Part shown: positions 9,001-16,418 of the stretch, in pieces | Layout: each line of letters starts with the position of its first letter | Position numbering within the stretch: position 1 is the stretch's first letter | Position numbers and translations under genes: made by a program | Notes under the pieces: generated by a model | The model's input: the letters and a program-made list of their open reading frames with translations, nothing else | Database searches by the model: none | Told to the model about the DNA's origin: nothing | NCBI GenBank assembly: GCA_029860345.1 | Contig: JAOUBJ010000001.1 | Location: 383,089-447,088, forward strand | Reading direction: 5' to 3' | DNA: 64,000 bases | From: Candidatus Zixiibacteriota bacterium | GTDB taxonomy: Bacteria > Zixibacteria > MSB-5A5 > GN15 > FEB-12

Positions 9001-9163
9001 ATTGATCTTTGGAACATTGATCCTCTTGATAATCCTGCCGTCAACATTTATGGCCTTTAGTTCCATCCGAGTCACCTGGGCGCGTCTTCTGCACGGTCGA
9101 AAGTTTGAACGCGAGGAAGTCGAACCGGCGGTCAGGGAACTGTCACGACCGGTTGTTGACTGA
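6002..9163 (+). CDS. RND-family efflux transporter permease (AcrB-like)
   Basis: Inner-membrane proton-driven pump of 1053 aa, the usual length, with 12 predicted membrane helices and two large periplasmic loops. TM1 is near residues 12-32. TM4 carries GILVDDAIVVAEN, with the paired Asp of the proton relay. The matching TM10 segment reads LSGIIINDAIILVDQIN, where AcrB has Lys (K940) and Asn. Many non-AcrB RND pumps likewise lack this Lys. SYPGASPDEV-like YPGASPDEVAEGV and VAGRQEKDTDSLLAHVE mark the porter repeats. Coupled to the adaptor upstream; it ends four bases from the convergent hydroxyproline gene. Likely substrates are lipophilic compounds; heavy-metal specificity is not indicated. 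Confidence 0.93.
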   Translation: MRRVIAYLIRYPVWTHVLLFSVIGFGLISLVQLRYSFFPETTPSVITIQVAYPGASPDEVAEGVVLKIEENLDGLQGVDRVTSVSRENFATVSVEITREAELDKVLTDVKNAIDRINSFPVDAEKPVIFEQKFRMRSLSVVLYGSTDLYNLKYIAEEFRDELMATEGISQVSFEGLPNLEFAIEVSESDRRRYGIGFDEITAAVRKANLNISGGKFETRDEEILIRAWGRDYYASELYDLPVRGAQDGSVVYLRDLATVTEQWEDIPDKRYYNNQTAVILNLDQTEQEDIIAIADSTRAYIQRFNDSHEKVQAVVWDDRTIPLRQRIDLLMKNGLIGLMLVIMALGFFLKLRLSFWVAVGIPFSFAGMLIVAGFWGITINVISLFGMIIVVGILVDDAIVVAENIYSHYERGAPALKAAIDGTMEVLAPVTTSVLTTVIAFVPYFFLDGMLGKFIWHMALVVIASLLFSLVEAFFVLPVHLAHSRGLDIKQSIPAIRRKIEGIIHVLTHRVYAPFLRKALTYKWITIVTPIALVMMTYGMIRGGLIGVTIFPFVDRDTIPINVSLVAGRQEKDTDSLLAHVERVCWQINDEIKSEREDSADVVLGIKREIGTNSLGESGGHAGRITLQLLDAELRDMQSYLIANRIRGAVGSLPQVENITYGGSGHFGKPISVSLRGHDFEQLDKARDLLVARMGEFSILKDVTDSDQEGRREIDIKLKARAHALGLTLQDVAGQVRQGYFGQEIQRIQRGRDEIRVWVRYRREDRLALGQIDQMRIVAPSGNVYPFSELAAYSIKRGLTTINHVDRKREIKVEANPTEVEADLPPILAQIEDDVLPGILAQVQGVTASFEGQSRDQMKMLKSMRRTFPVALLGMLVLVVLVFRSYAQAGLIFSLIPIGVLGAIWGHGIQGIQINMLSFVGILALSGIIINDAIILVDQINRNLRQGQQVFEAVHAAGVARLRPILLTTITTSLGLAPLILETSRQAQFLIPMAVAIAYGLIFGTLILLIILPSTFMAFSSIRVTWARLLHGRKFEREEVEPAVRELSRPVVD

Positions 9164-9167
9164 CAAA

Positions 9168-10223
9168 TCACCTGAGGATAAAACCGTCGCGCCGGGGGTC
9201 GTTTGGATCGATCAGGAACTCATGTCGTCCGGTGATGTAGGCGCTTCCCCCCACTTCCGGGATCACAGCGGACTGCTCGCCAAAAGTAGTCTCTTCCACA
9301 ATGCGACCGGTGAACTTGCTACCGATAATGCTCTCGATTACAACTGTTTCATCCAGGGCAATCTCGTTGCGAGCAGCCAGCAACGCCAGCCGCGCACTGA
9401 CTCCGGTGCCGGTCGGGCTGCGGTCGACCTCCCCTTCGGCGAATATGCAAACGTGACGACTGTGTGATGATTTGTCGGCCGGCGGTCCCGTGAAGATCGT
9501 GCCGTAAAGGAAACTTAGATCGGGTTCAAAGGGATGAATAACCGGACGGCTCTGCATAATCGCGCGCTTGATTCGCATGCCCGTGTCGATCAGCGCCGCA
9601 TAATGCTCCGGCACACACTCAAGGCCTACCTGAGCTGCGTCGACAAAGGCATAAAAGGCGCCGCCGAAGGCCAGATTATATGACACCGCGCCGAGTTCCG
9701 GCAGCTCGATAGTCTCGTTCAATGCCTGAGCAAATGATGCAACGTTGCGAAATGAAACGGAGGTGACCGATTCGTCCTCCAGATGCGCAAACGATGTCAC
9801 CAAGCCGGACGGTGTGTCGATTCTCACCTGAGTTACCGGAACGCTTTTCGATACCAGCCCGAGTTCCACTGCAACTTTGGTCACTGCGATGATACCGTGG
9901 CCGCACATGCTGGAGTATCCCTCGTTGTGCATAAAGAGAACGCCGAAATCGGAACCTTCCGTCACCGGTGGCGTTGTCAGGCAACCGTACATGTCGGCAT
10001 GGCCGCGTGGCTCCCACATTATAGTTGTGCGAAGATGATCCAGATTCTCAAGCAGGTAGCGACGTCGATCCAGAATTGTCTTTCCCGGCAGTTCGGGGAA
10101 ACCGTCCAGGATAATGCGCAACGGTTCCCCCCCGGTGTGCGCATCGATGGTGCGAATCTTCAACCAGTGCGCCGGTGGCTCCCAGTCGTCGGCACATCGG
10201 GGCCAGAGGAACGGCGCCTTCAT
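9168..10223 (-). CDS. trans-3-hydroxy-L-proline dehydratase (proline racemase superfamily)
   Basis: Predicted to dehydrate trans-3-hydroxy-L-proline to delta1-pyrroline-2-carboxylate. At 351 aa it has the two-lobed proline racemase fold (IDAHTGGEPLR near 26-36). The first catalytic residue is Cys107 in MCGHG. The second position, Cys in racemases and 4-hydroxyproline epimerases, is Thr271 here (DRSPTGTG). A Cys/Thr pair is the established mark of the dehydratase, as in the human enzyme. Third gene of the hydroxyproline operon: its ATG follows the dehydratase stop by one base. The reductase for the product is not in the window. A racemase or epimerase role is unlikely given Thr271. Confidence 0.88.
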   Translation of the reverse strand: MKAPFLWPRCADDWEPPAHWLKIRTIDAHTGGEPLRIILDGFPELPGKTILDRRRYLLENLDHLRTTIMWEPRGHADMYGCLTTPPVTEGSDFGVLFMHNEGYSSMCGHGIIAVTKVAVELGLVSKSVPVTQVRIDTPSGLVTSFAHLEDESVTSVSFRNVASFAQALNETIELPELGAVSYNLAFGGAFYAFVDAAQVGLECVPEHYAALIDTGMRIKRAIMQSRPVIHPFEPDLSFLYGTIFTGPPADKSSHSRHVCIFAEGEVDRSPTGTGVSARLALLAARNEIALDETVVIESIIGSKFTGRIVEETTFGEQSAVIPEVGGSAYITGRHEFLIDPNDPRRDGFILR

Positions 10224-10224
10224 G

Positions 10225-12588
10225 TTAGAATGTGCCCTGTTCAGTGCGACGGATGATCTCGTCTTGCAGGGCGTCGGTCAGGTCCACGAAATAGTCGCTG
10301 TATCCCGCTACCCTGACAATGAGGTCACGATGTTTGTGCGGTTCTTTCTGGGCGCAACGAAGGGTCTCTGCCGTCACCACGTTGAACTGTACGTGATGCC
10401 CGTCCATGGTGAAATAGGTGCGCACCAGGTGAGCCAGTTTGTCCAGACCGTCCTGATCCTGCAAAAGCTGCGGACTGAATTTCATATTGAGAAGAGTGCC
10501 GCCGGTTCGCAGATGGTCGATCCCGGCCGCCGAGTTCATGACAGCCGTGGGACCCTGTCGGTCGGAACCCTGCACCGGCGAGATACCTTCGGATAGCGGA
10601 ACACCGGCCGCTCTTCCGTCCGACATGGCGCCGACTACACTACCGAAGTAAATGTGACAAGTGGTCGGCAGCAAGTTGATGCGATGATGACCGCCGCGAG
10701 TGTTGGGGCGGCCGTCAAGAAGTCCGAAGTAGCTCTCAAAAACGCGACGGGCCAAATCATCGGGATATTTGTCGTCATTGCCGTACTTCGGCGCATCCTG
10801 CTGCAAGGTTTTTTGCAGCTCCGGATCATTGGCGAAATCCTCCCGCAAAACGTTCACCAATCGGGGGAACGTAACGGTAGGATGATCGAACACGTGGAAC
10901 TTGATGGCGGCCAGACAATCGGTGACGCTTCCCAGACCCACACCCTGAAGGTATGAGCTATTGTAACGAGCACCACCGGCGTTGTAATCCGTGCCGTCGG
11001 CGATGCAGTCATCAACCAATACTGAAAGGAAGGGCGCAGGAAGGTTCTTTGCCCACAAGCGTTCGATGATCAGGTTGCCCTTGATTTTGATGCCGATGAA
11101 GTGAGCCAGTTGATCCTCAAAGGCTGCATAGAATTGATCGAACGTCTCAAAAGAGGCTGGGTCGCCGGTTTCGAGGCCGATTTTCTCACCGGTGCGCGGA
11201 TCAAGACCATTATGAAGGGTGATCTCCAGGACCTTCACGATGTTGAAGTACCCGGTCAGGATGTATGCCTCTTTACCGAAGGCACCGGCTTCGACACATC
11301 CACTGGCGCCGCCGTTTCTGGCATCCTCCGGCGTCTTCCCTTGCCGCAGGAGTTCGGATATGATAGCATCAGTATTGAACAGCGATGGTTGGCCGTAGCC
11401 GGTTTTGATGATCTCAAGGGCTCGCATAAGCAGCCGCTGCGGACTCTTCTTGGCAATCTGCACCATCGAACTTGGCTGCAAAAGACGCATCTCTTCAATG
11501 ACATCAAGAATCAGATAGGACAATTCGTTGGCTCCATCGGACCCGTCCGGTTTCACACCACCGACATTGATCAGACAAAAGTCGGTATAGGTGTTACTTT
11601 CCTGCGCCGTGACGCCCACCTTGGGCGGCGCCGGTTGGTTGTTGAACTTGATCCAAAAAGACTGCAACAACTCACGCGCGCGCTCAGGTGTCAGTTTCCC
11701 TGAGGCAATATCGCGTTGATAAAACGGGAGCAAGTGCTGATCAAGGCGCCCCGGGTTGAAAGAGTCCCAGGTATTCAACTCGGTGATGACACCGAGATGC
11801 ACGAACCAGTAATACTGGAGGGCCTGCCAAAAACTGTCCGGGGCATGGGCCGGAACGCGACGACATATCTCTGTCATCTGCACAAGCTCGGCCTTACGCT
11901 CGGCATCGGAGGTTTCTTGGGCCAAACGCTCAAGTTCATCGGCATGTCGGTTGGCCAATCCGATCAGAGCATCGGTGGTGATGGACATGGCGGTGAGTTG
12001 GTCCCGTTTGTCCAGGGCGCCGGGGTCGTATTGAAAGTCAAGCCGTTCAATGGCGGCACTGATGTCGGCTTTGAAGTCGAGCATCCCCTTATGGTAGATT
12101 TTGTCATCGAGCACGGTATGACCCGGCGCGCGTTGTTCTTGAAACTCCGTGAACACGCCTGAGTCGTAAGCAGTCTTCCAGTCAGGGTCCATCTCTTCAA
12201 AGATGCGGTCCCTAAGAGAACGACCCGACCAAAAGGGGATCACCGTTTCGCGCTGGAGATCACGCACCTCATCGCTGACGGCGAACGAGATTTTGGGGCG
12301 ATCATTCAATATAGCCAGATCGTCCAGACTATGGGTGCAAATCTCAGGATAGGTCGGCGTTGCCTTGGGCGCTTCACCGCGTTCGCCCACGATCAACTCG
12401 CCTGAGTTTATGCATATAGTTTTGTGCTCAAGAAGATACGCAAAGGCCAGGGCCCGGGCTACCGGTGTTGAAACCTGTTGCGGCTTGCCGCTACTATAAA
12501 ACTCCGTTAGGAGCACCGCCCGTTCAATCGAAACCCGGGGCGTGGCGTCGAGACTCTGGAGCCGCAGTCGTTTGATCCGGTCGTTCAT
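10225..12588 (-). CDS. hypD: trans-4-hydroxy-L-proline dehydratase (glycyl radical enzyme)
   Basis: Oxygen-sensitive radical enzyme that removes water from trans-4-hydroxy-L-proline to give delta1-pyrroline-5-carboxylate, which can be reduced to proline. At 787 aa it matches HypD. The thiyl Cys431 and Glu433 lie in GASGCVEAG; the glycyl radical site is Gly762 in RVAGYSDYF near the C-terminus. His157, Asp275, Ser331, Asp336 and Thr642 sit at a constant minus-three offset from active-site residues I recall for Clostridioides difficile HypD, and this is the main reason for preferring HypD over choline lyase, glycerol dehydratase or PFL. The activase is five bases upstream and the 3-hydroxyproline enzyme one base downstream. 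Needs anaerobic conditions. Confidence 0.9.
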   Translation of the reverse strand: MNDRIKRLRLQSLDATPRVSIERAVLLTEFYSSGKPQQVSTPVARALAFAYLLEHKTICINSGELIVGERGEAPKATPTYPEICTHSLDDLAILNDRPKISFAVSDEVRDLQRETVIPFWSGRSLRDRIFEEMDPDWKTAYDSGVFTEFQEQRAPGHTVLDDKIYHKGMLDFKADISAAIERLDFQYDPGALDKRDQLTAMSITTDALIGLANRHADELERLAQETSDAERKAELVQMTEICRRVPAHAPDSFWQALQYYWFVHLGVITELNTWDSFNPGRLDQHLLPFYQRDIASGKLTPERARELLQSFWIKFNNQPAPPKVGVTAQESNTYTDFCLINVGGVKPDGSDGANELSYLILDVIEEMRLLQPSSMVQIAKKSPQRLLMRALEIIKTGYGQPSLFNTDAIISELLRQGKTPEDARNGGASGCVEAGAFGKEAYILTGYFNIVKVLEITLHNGLDPRTGEKIGLETGDPASFETFDQFYAAFEDQLAHFIGIKIKGNLIIERLWAKNLPAPFLSVLVDDCIADGTDYNAGGARYNSSYLQGVGLGSVTDCLAAIKFHVFDHPTVTFPRLVNVLREDFANDPELQKTLQQDAPKYGNDDKYPDDLARRVFESYFGLLDGRPNTRGGHHRINLLPTTCHIYFGSVVGAMSDGRAAGVPLSEGISPVQGSDRQGPTAVMNSAAGIDHLRTGGTLLNMKFSPQLLQDQDGLDKLAHLVRTYFTMDGHHVQFNVVTAETLRCAQKEPHKHRDLIVRVAGYSDYFVDLTDALQDEIIRRTEQGTF

Positions 12589-12593
12589 GCAGA

Positions 12594-13379
12594 CTATCCT
12601 CCGACTTTTATCTTGAATCCATGTGACTCGAACCGGCGAACCACCGATGCCGTCTGCTCATCGGTTTGAGGCCTAAGCTCGCCCAACCGTTGTACCTGGG
12701 CCGGGTCCTTAACCTTGTGATGGAAATAATGATGATACTCCAATAGGCTGATTTGATCGATTTGCGACAGTGGTTTTACAAAGGCGCAGATGGCCTCTAT
12801 GTTCTCCGGCGTGTCGGTGATGCCGGGTATCATGGGCACCCTGATGATGATAGCACATCCCAGATCGGCCAACATCTTCAGGTTGTCGAGGATCAATCGG
12901 TTTGACACCCCGACGTGCTCTTGATGCAGTTTGGCATCCATTATCTTGAGATCATACAAGAACAGCCCGACCAATTCCACGATACTCCGAATCTTCTCGC
13001 CGGGCGCATAGCCGGTTGTATCAACAGCGGTATGAATAGATCGTCTCCGGCAGGCCTTAAGAAGTTCGGTCAAGAACTCAAACTGCATCAACGGCTCACC
13101 GCCCGTGAAGGTTACGCCACCGCCGGACTGATCATAGTACGGAACATCGCGAGCCACCGCATCTATTACATCATCGGGCGGGACCGACCCCTTGGTGAGC
13201 GATGCGCGACTACCGTTGCCGCGTTGATCGTCGGGTGCGGCAGATGGGCAGCGGCTCTCCGGATTGTGACACCACCAGCAGTTCAAGGGACAACCACGCA
13301 AAAACACGGAGGTGCGAATACCGGGGCCATCATGGATGGCGTAACGTTTCAAGTCGAATAGGGCGCCTTCTACGGGCAC
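12594..13379 (-). CDS. hypE: Glycyl radical enzyme activase (radical SAM), HypD-activating
   Basis: Radical SAM enzyme that abstracts hydrogen from the glycine of the neighbouring dehydratase. The start is set at GTG 13379 (261 aa): it follows AGGAG at a seven-base spacing and gives VPVEGALFDLKRYAIHDGPG, the usual activase N-terminus. The frame is open a further 81 codons upstream, but that part is repeat-derived. GCPLNCWWC provides the CX3CX2C cluster, FTGGEP the SAM-binding motif. Unusually, the region between CWWC and the GGGVTFTGGEP strand has only one more Cys, so the two-cluster ferredoxin-like insert typical of most activases other than PFL activase is absent. Five bases separate it from hypD. 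Confidence 0.88.
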   Translation of the reverse strand: MPVEGALFDLKRYAIHDGPGIRTSVFLRGCPLNCWWCHNPESRCPSAAPDDQRGNGSRASLTKGSVPPDDVIDAVARDVPYYDQSGGGVTFTGGEPLMQFEFLTELLKACRRRSIHTAVDTTGYAPGEKIRSIVELVGLFLYDLKIMDAKLHQEHVGVSNRLILDNLKMLADLGCAIIIRVPMIPGITDTPENIEAICAFVKPLSQIDQISLLEYHHYFHHKVKDPAQVQRLGELRPQTDEQTASVVRRFESHGFKIKVGG

Positions 13380-13528
13380 AACAGGACTCCTGAATACGGG
13401 CCGCTCACTTTCACTGCCGGCCACAATATACAGAGGATAGGGTTTTTTGGGCAGAAAAATGACAATACTTGCGGCCGGTTTGAGCGATGGCCAAGGCTGA
13501 GACCAGCGCCGACGGAGTGGATGACGTG

Positions 13529-13586
13529 CTGTCGGGCGACTCGCCTGACAGCTTGCGGGTGGTGTCGGGCGGGGTCGCCCAACACC
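13529..13586. repeat. Twin-hairpin cassette, copy A
   Basis: The first hairpin (13529-13551) pairs CTGTCGGG with CCTGACAG. After nine bases the second (13561-13586) pairs GGTGT-GGGCG with CGCCC-ACACC. The second hairpin is identical over 26 bases to 17699-17724, and the first differs by two bases from 17658-17680. The two cassettes bracket the wecB-flippase-glycosyltransferase operon. Confidence 0.75.
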
Positions 13587-13699
13587 ACTCACCAAGATCG
13601 CCCGACGAAATGAGAATTCCACACCACGTGAAGCATCTGGCTCGCAGTGACGTTGATTTGCACTTTTGACTGTGACTTCAGAACTGGAAGACGAAGTGG

Positions 13700-13717
13700 A
13701 TTATACTTGAGTTGGCC
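13700..13717 (+). promoter_or_regulatory. Candidate -10 region of the wecB operon
   Basis: ATTATACTTGAGTTGGCC contains TATACT 29 bases ahead of the wecB ATG. A 16/18 match lies at 17795, at nearly the same distance from the next plus-strand gene. No good -35 is seen at either site. On the minus strand the same bases give TATAAT with GTGAGC 17 bases upstream, a weak candidate for the hyp operon. Confidence 0.3.
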
Positions 13718-13746
13718 GCAGCGCTCACCTATTATGTTGGGCAATA

Positions 13747-14835
13747 ATGAAGAGCAGACCCAAAGTTGTGTCAATCGTCGGCGCCCGTCCACAATTCGTC
13801 AAATTGGCGCCGTTGTCTCGCGCCCTGACCGGGCAGTGCCGTCATGTTATCGTCCATACCGGTCAGCACTACGATGACAACATGTCGCAGTTGTTTTTTC
13901 GACAACTCAGACTGCCGCGTCCGCAAGTGAACTTAGGTCTAAGCGGCGGGCGGCATGGCGCTATGACCGGTCGCATGCTGAGCGCTATCGAGAAACTGTT
14001 CAGCACCGATCGGCCGGATTTTGTAATTGTCTACGGCGACACCAACAGCACCCTGGCCGGCGCCCTGGCCGCAGCCAAGCTGTCTATCCCGGTCGGACAT
14101 GTCGAGGCCGGGATGCGATCATTCGTAAACGACATGCCGGAAGAGATCAATCGGCGGTTGACCGACCACCTGGCCCAGGTACTTTTTTGCCCGACCGACA
14201 CATCCATGAAAAACCTGCGCGCCGAGGGGATCAAGCAGAACCTTGTCCACTCCGGTGACTTGATGTACGAGCTGCTGCACGATTCGCGCAGTGTTATCAG
14301 AGCACACAAGCAAACTCTGCGTCGCTTCAATCTGACGGCCGACCGGTATTTGTTGATAACCGCGCACCGCGCCGCCAACGTCGACACCGTGGAGAACCTG
14401 AAGCGGTTGGTTGAGGTTTTTCGATCTGTGGATCTCCCCACGCTTTTTCCGGTGCATCCACGCACGCGGATGCAGTTGAAACGTAATCGCCTGTGGCCAA
14501 CGCTGCATAAGTTGGAAAACCTGATTCTCTGTGAACCGCTCGGTTATCTTGACACCCTCACGGCGGCCATGCATGCCCGCGCCGTTCTGACCGATTCCGG
14601 TGGGTTGCAGAAGGAGGCGCTGTTTCTGGGTACGCAGGTGCTCACTATGCGCGAAGAAACGGAGTGGGTCGAGACGTTGGGGCGCGGCAACCGATTGGTC
14701 GGTCTGGACGCCAAGCGTATTCGTCGCGCTCTGGATAATCCACAGAAGGTCGGGCGGATACCGTATCTGATCAAGCGCCGCCGACCCTCGCACATAATAG
14801 CTGCAACTGTTAATCGATTCCTGACGGGGAGGTAG
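13747..14835 (+). CDS. wecB: UDP-N-acetylglucosamine 2-epimerase (non-hydrolysing)
   Basis: Interconverts UDP-GlcNAc and UDP-ManNAc for surface glycan synthesis; cytoplasmic. 362 aa, usual length (about 370). Two-lobed GT-B-like fold: N-terminal VVSIVGARPQFVKLAPL, the catalytic region VYGDTNSTLAGALAA with VGHVEAGMRSF and PEEINRRLTDH, LITAHRAANVD, and the C-terminal UDP-binding LTDSGGLQKEA. First gene of a plus-strand operon; the flippase gene starts two bases after its stop and the glycosyltransferase follows. The product probably feeds an O-antigen or capsule-like polymer. No ManNAc dehydrogenase (wecC) is next to it. Confidence 0.94.
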   Translation: MKSRPKVVSIVGARPQFVKLAPLSRALTGQCRHVIVHTGQHYDDNMSQLFFRQLRLPRPQVNLGLSGGRHGAMTGRMLSAIEKLFSTDRPDFVIVYGDTNSTLAGALAAAKLSIPVGHVEAGMRSFVNDMPEEINRRLTDHLAQVLFCPTDTSMKNLRAEGIKQNLVHSGDLMYELLHDSRSVIRAHKQTLRRFNLTADRYLLITAHRAANVDTVENLKRLVEVFRSVDLPTLFPVHPRTRMQLKRNRLWPTLHKLENLILCEPLGYLDTLTAAMHARAVLTDSGGLQKEALFLGTQVLTMREETEWVETLGRGNRLVGLDAKRIRRALDNPQKVGRIPYLIKRRRPSHIIAATVNRFLTGR

Positions 14836-14837
14836 CG

Positions 14838-16418
14838 GTGCCGCGACGCTTGCGCACAGCGATCTACTCGGTTGCTTCGGTCGTCTTCATTTCCAAAATC
14901 CTCGGCTTTGTTCGTGGCATGGTCATAGCCCACAAATTCGGCACCAGCGCAGAATACGACTTCTACCTGATCGCGGTGATGCTGCCGGCATTGGCTTCCG
15001 GTGTGCTCGGTTATGCATGCTACTACCAGTTTGTTCCGTTCCTTACCCGCAAGGCAGAGCAAAGCGGCCCGGACGACCCGGCACTCTTCTGGAGTTCCAC
15101 CTGGTCTGCGGTCAATCTCACCCTGCTGGTCAGCGGTGCCATCACGGCGGCAATTGTCTTGATCGCGCCCTATGTACTGACTTTTTGGGATGCCGGATGG
15201 TCCCCGGAACAGTTCGATCTGATTGTCTTCTACTGCCGACTAACGGCTGCATCGGTCGTTCTCTCGGTGTCCGAAGCTTTCATGCGAGCGCTGTTGAATG
15301 TCAAAAAAATCTACGCCTACCCCGCTGCCGGGTTGAGTTTGTTCAATCTGTGCTCGATTGCCGCCATCATGCTCCTGCATCAGCACATCTCGGTTGGGGC
15401 TGTCGCCGTTGGCATGGTCGGCGGCATGATCGTGCAAAACCTGTACCTGGCCGTGCGCCTGATTCCATCGCAAGCGCTTCGATACTTCAAGGCTTCGATT
15501 GTGGACAAAGAATCCCCGCTGTTTTTGTCGGTGGCTTCGACGCTGATACTGATCGAACTGATCAACCGATCCTACTTCATGATCGACCGCTACTTCGCAC
15601 CACGCCTCGGTGAGGGTATAGTGTCGGCGCTAAATTACGGACAGGTCCTGGTGCAACTACCGGAATCAATCGTCGGATTCGCAATCGGCGCCGTGTTGTT
15701 CCCGATTTTCGCACGGTCCGACGATACGTCCGATATGTCGAGGTTCATCGCAGCCTATCGCAAAGGGATCACGGTGGCTCTTCTGTTCGCGGTACCGCTG
15801 GCCGTCTTCTTCTTTACGAATGCAGAGTCATTAGTCCATATAATCTACCATCGCGGCGCGTTCGACGAACAGTCGGTCATTATGACGGCCAGGATTCTCC
15901 GCACATTGGTGCCGTCGATCGTCGCTCTGTTTGTGGTCTCGACATCGATCCGAGCCTGCTACGCCAAAGGCTGGACAAGACCGGTACTGGTGTTCGCAGG
16001 GGTTTTCCTGGTAACCAAATTGGCCGCCACAGCCCTCCTGCCGCAGTGGTTCGGTTATGTCGGAATCTCCGCAGCTTCGTCGCTGTCGCATGTCGGATTC
16101 GGACTCGGGCTGATGGGATATATCGTGGTGCAGTGGTCACCACACGATAGAAACCGGTTTCTCTTCACTCTGCTCAGGTTGGTGCTGGCCGGTTTCTTAG
16201 TCTACCTGGCCGCCTCTGTTTTTCGCCGAATCACCTGGCCGCTCGTTGAAGAGTCCTCGCACGTGGTGATGTATCTCGCCCTGGCGGCTTCGGCCTTGGT
16301 TGTTTTTGGAACCTATGCCGCGGTTGTGGCGATGCTTGGGTTCAAAAAGTATTTCAGAGACGCTTTACCGTGGCGTCGATCGACGCGCCAGACAGAACAG
16401 GATTTGCCATGCGACTAA
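14838..16418 (+). CDS. MurJ/MviN-like polyprenol-linked oligosaccharide flippase
   Basis: Inner-membrane MOP-superfamily protein of 526 aa with about 14 membrane helices. It starts at GTG 14838 behind GGGGAGG. The N-terminus (SVASVVFISKILGFVRGMVIAHKFGTSAEYD, shortened here) has the G-F-x-R-x-x-x-I/L-A-x-x-F-G-x-x motif of MurJ, and LPALASGVLGYACYYQFVPFL follows. MurJ moves lipid II. Because this copy sits between an epimerase and a glycosyltransferase rather than in the division cluster, it may instead flip a surface-glycan intermediate, like Wzx. It overlaps the glycosyltransferase by 10 bases. No other MurJ candidate is in the window, so both roles remain open. Confidence 0.85.
   Translation: MPRRLRTAIYSVASVVFISKILGFVRGMVIAHKFGTSAEYDFYLIAVMLPALASGVLGYACYYQFVPFLTRKAEQSGPDDPALFWSSTWSAVNLTLLVSGAITAAIVLIAPYVLTFWDAGWSPEQFDLIVFYCRLTAASVVLSVSEAFMRALLNVKKIYAYPAAGLSLFNLCSIAAIMLLHQHISVGAVAVGMVGGMIVQNLYLAVRLIPSQALRYFKASIVDKESPLFLSVASTLILIELINRSYFMIDRYFAPRLGEGIVSALNYGQVLVQLPESIVGFAIGAVLFPIFARSDDTSDMSRFIAAYRKGITVALLFAVPLAVFFFTNAESLVHIIYHRGAFDEQSVIMTARILRTLVPSIVALFVVSTSIRACYAKGWTRPVLVFAGVFLVTKLAATALLPQWFGYVGISAASSLSHVGFGLGLMGYIVVQWSPHDRNRFLFTLLRLVLAGFLVYLAASVFRRITWPLVEESSHVVMYLALAASALVVFGTYAAVVAMLGFKKYFRDALPWRRSTRQTEQDLPCD

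Larger units (their letters stand above)
13380..13746. other. Divergent intergenic region, hyp operon / wecB operon
   Basis: A 367-bp gap with no credible gene. From left to right it holds the AGGAG ribosome site of the activase, a twin-hairpin cassette (13529-13586), and a shared -10-like box near 13700 that reads TATACT on plus and TATAAT on minus. Confidence 0.55.

Noticed and set aside
13380-13622. N-terminal extension of the activase (81 codons)
   Set aside because: It is made of the twin-hairpin repeat; GTG 13379 has AGGAG at proper spacing and begins at the conserved domain.
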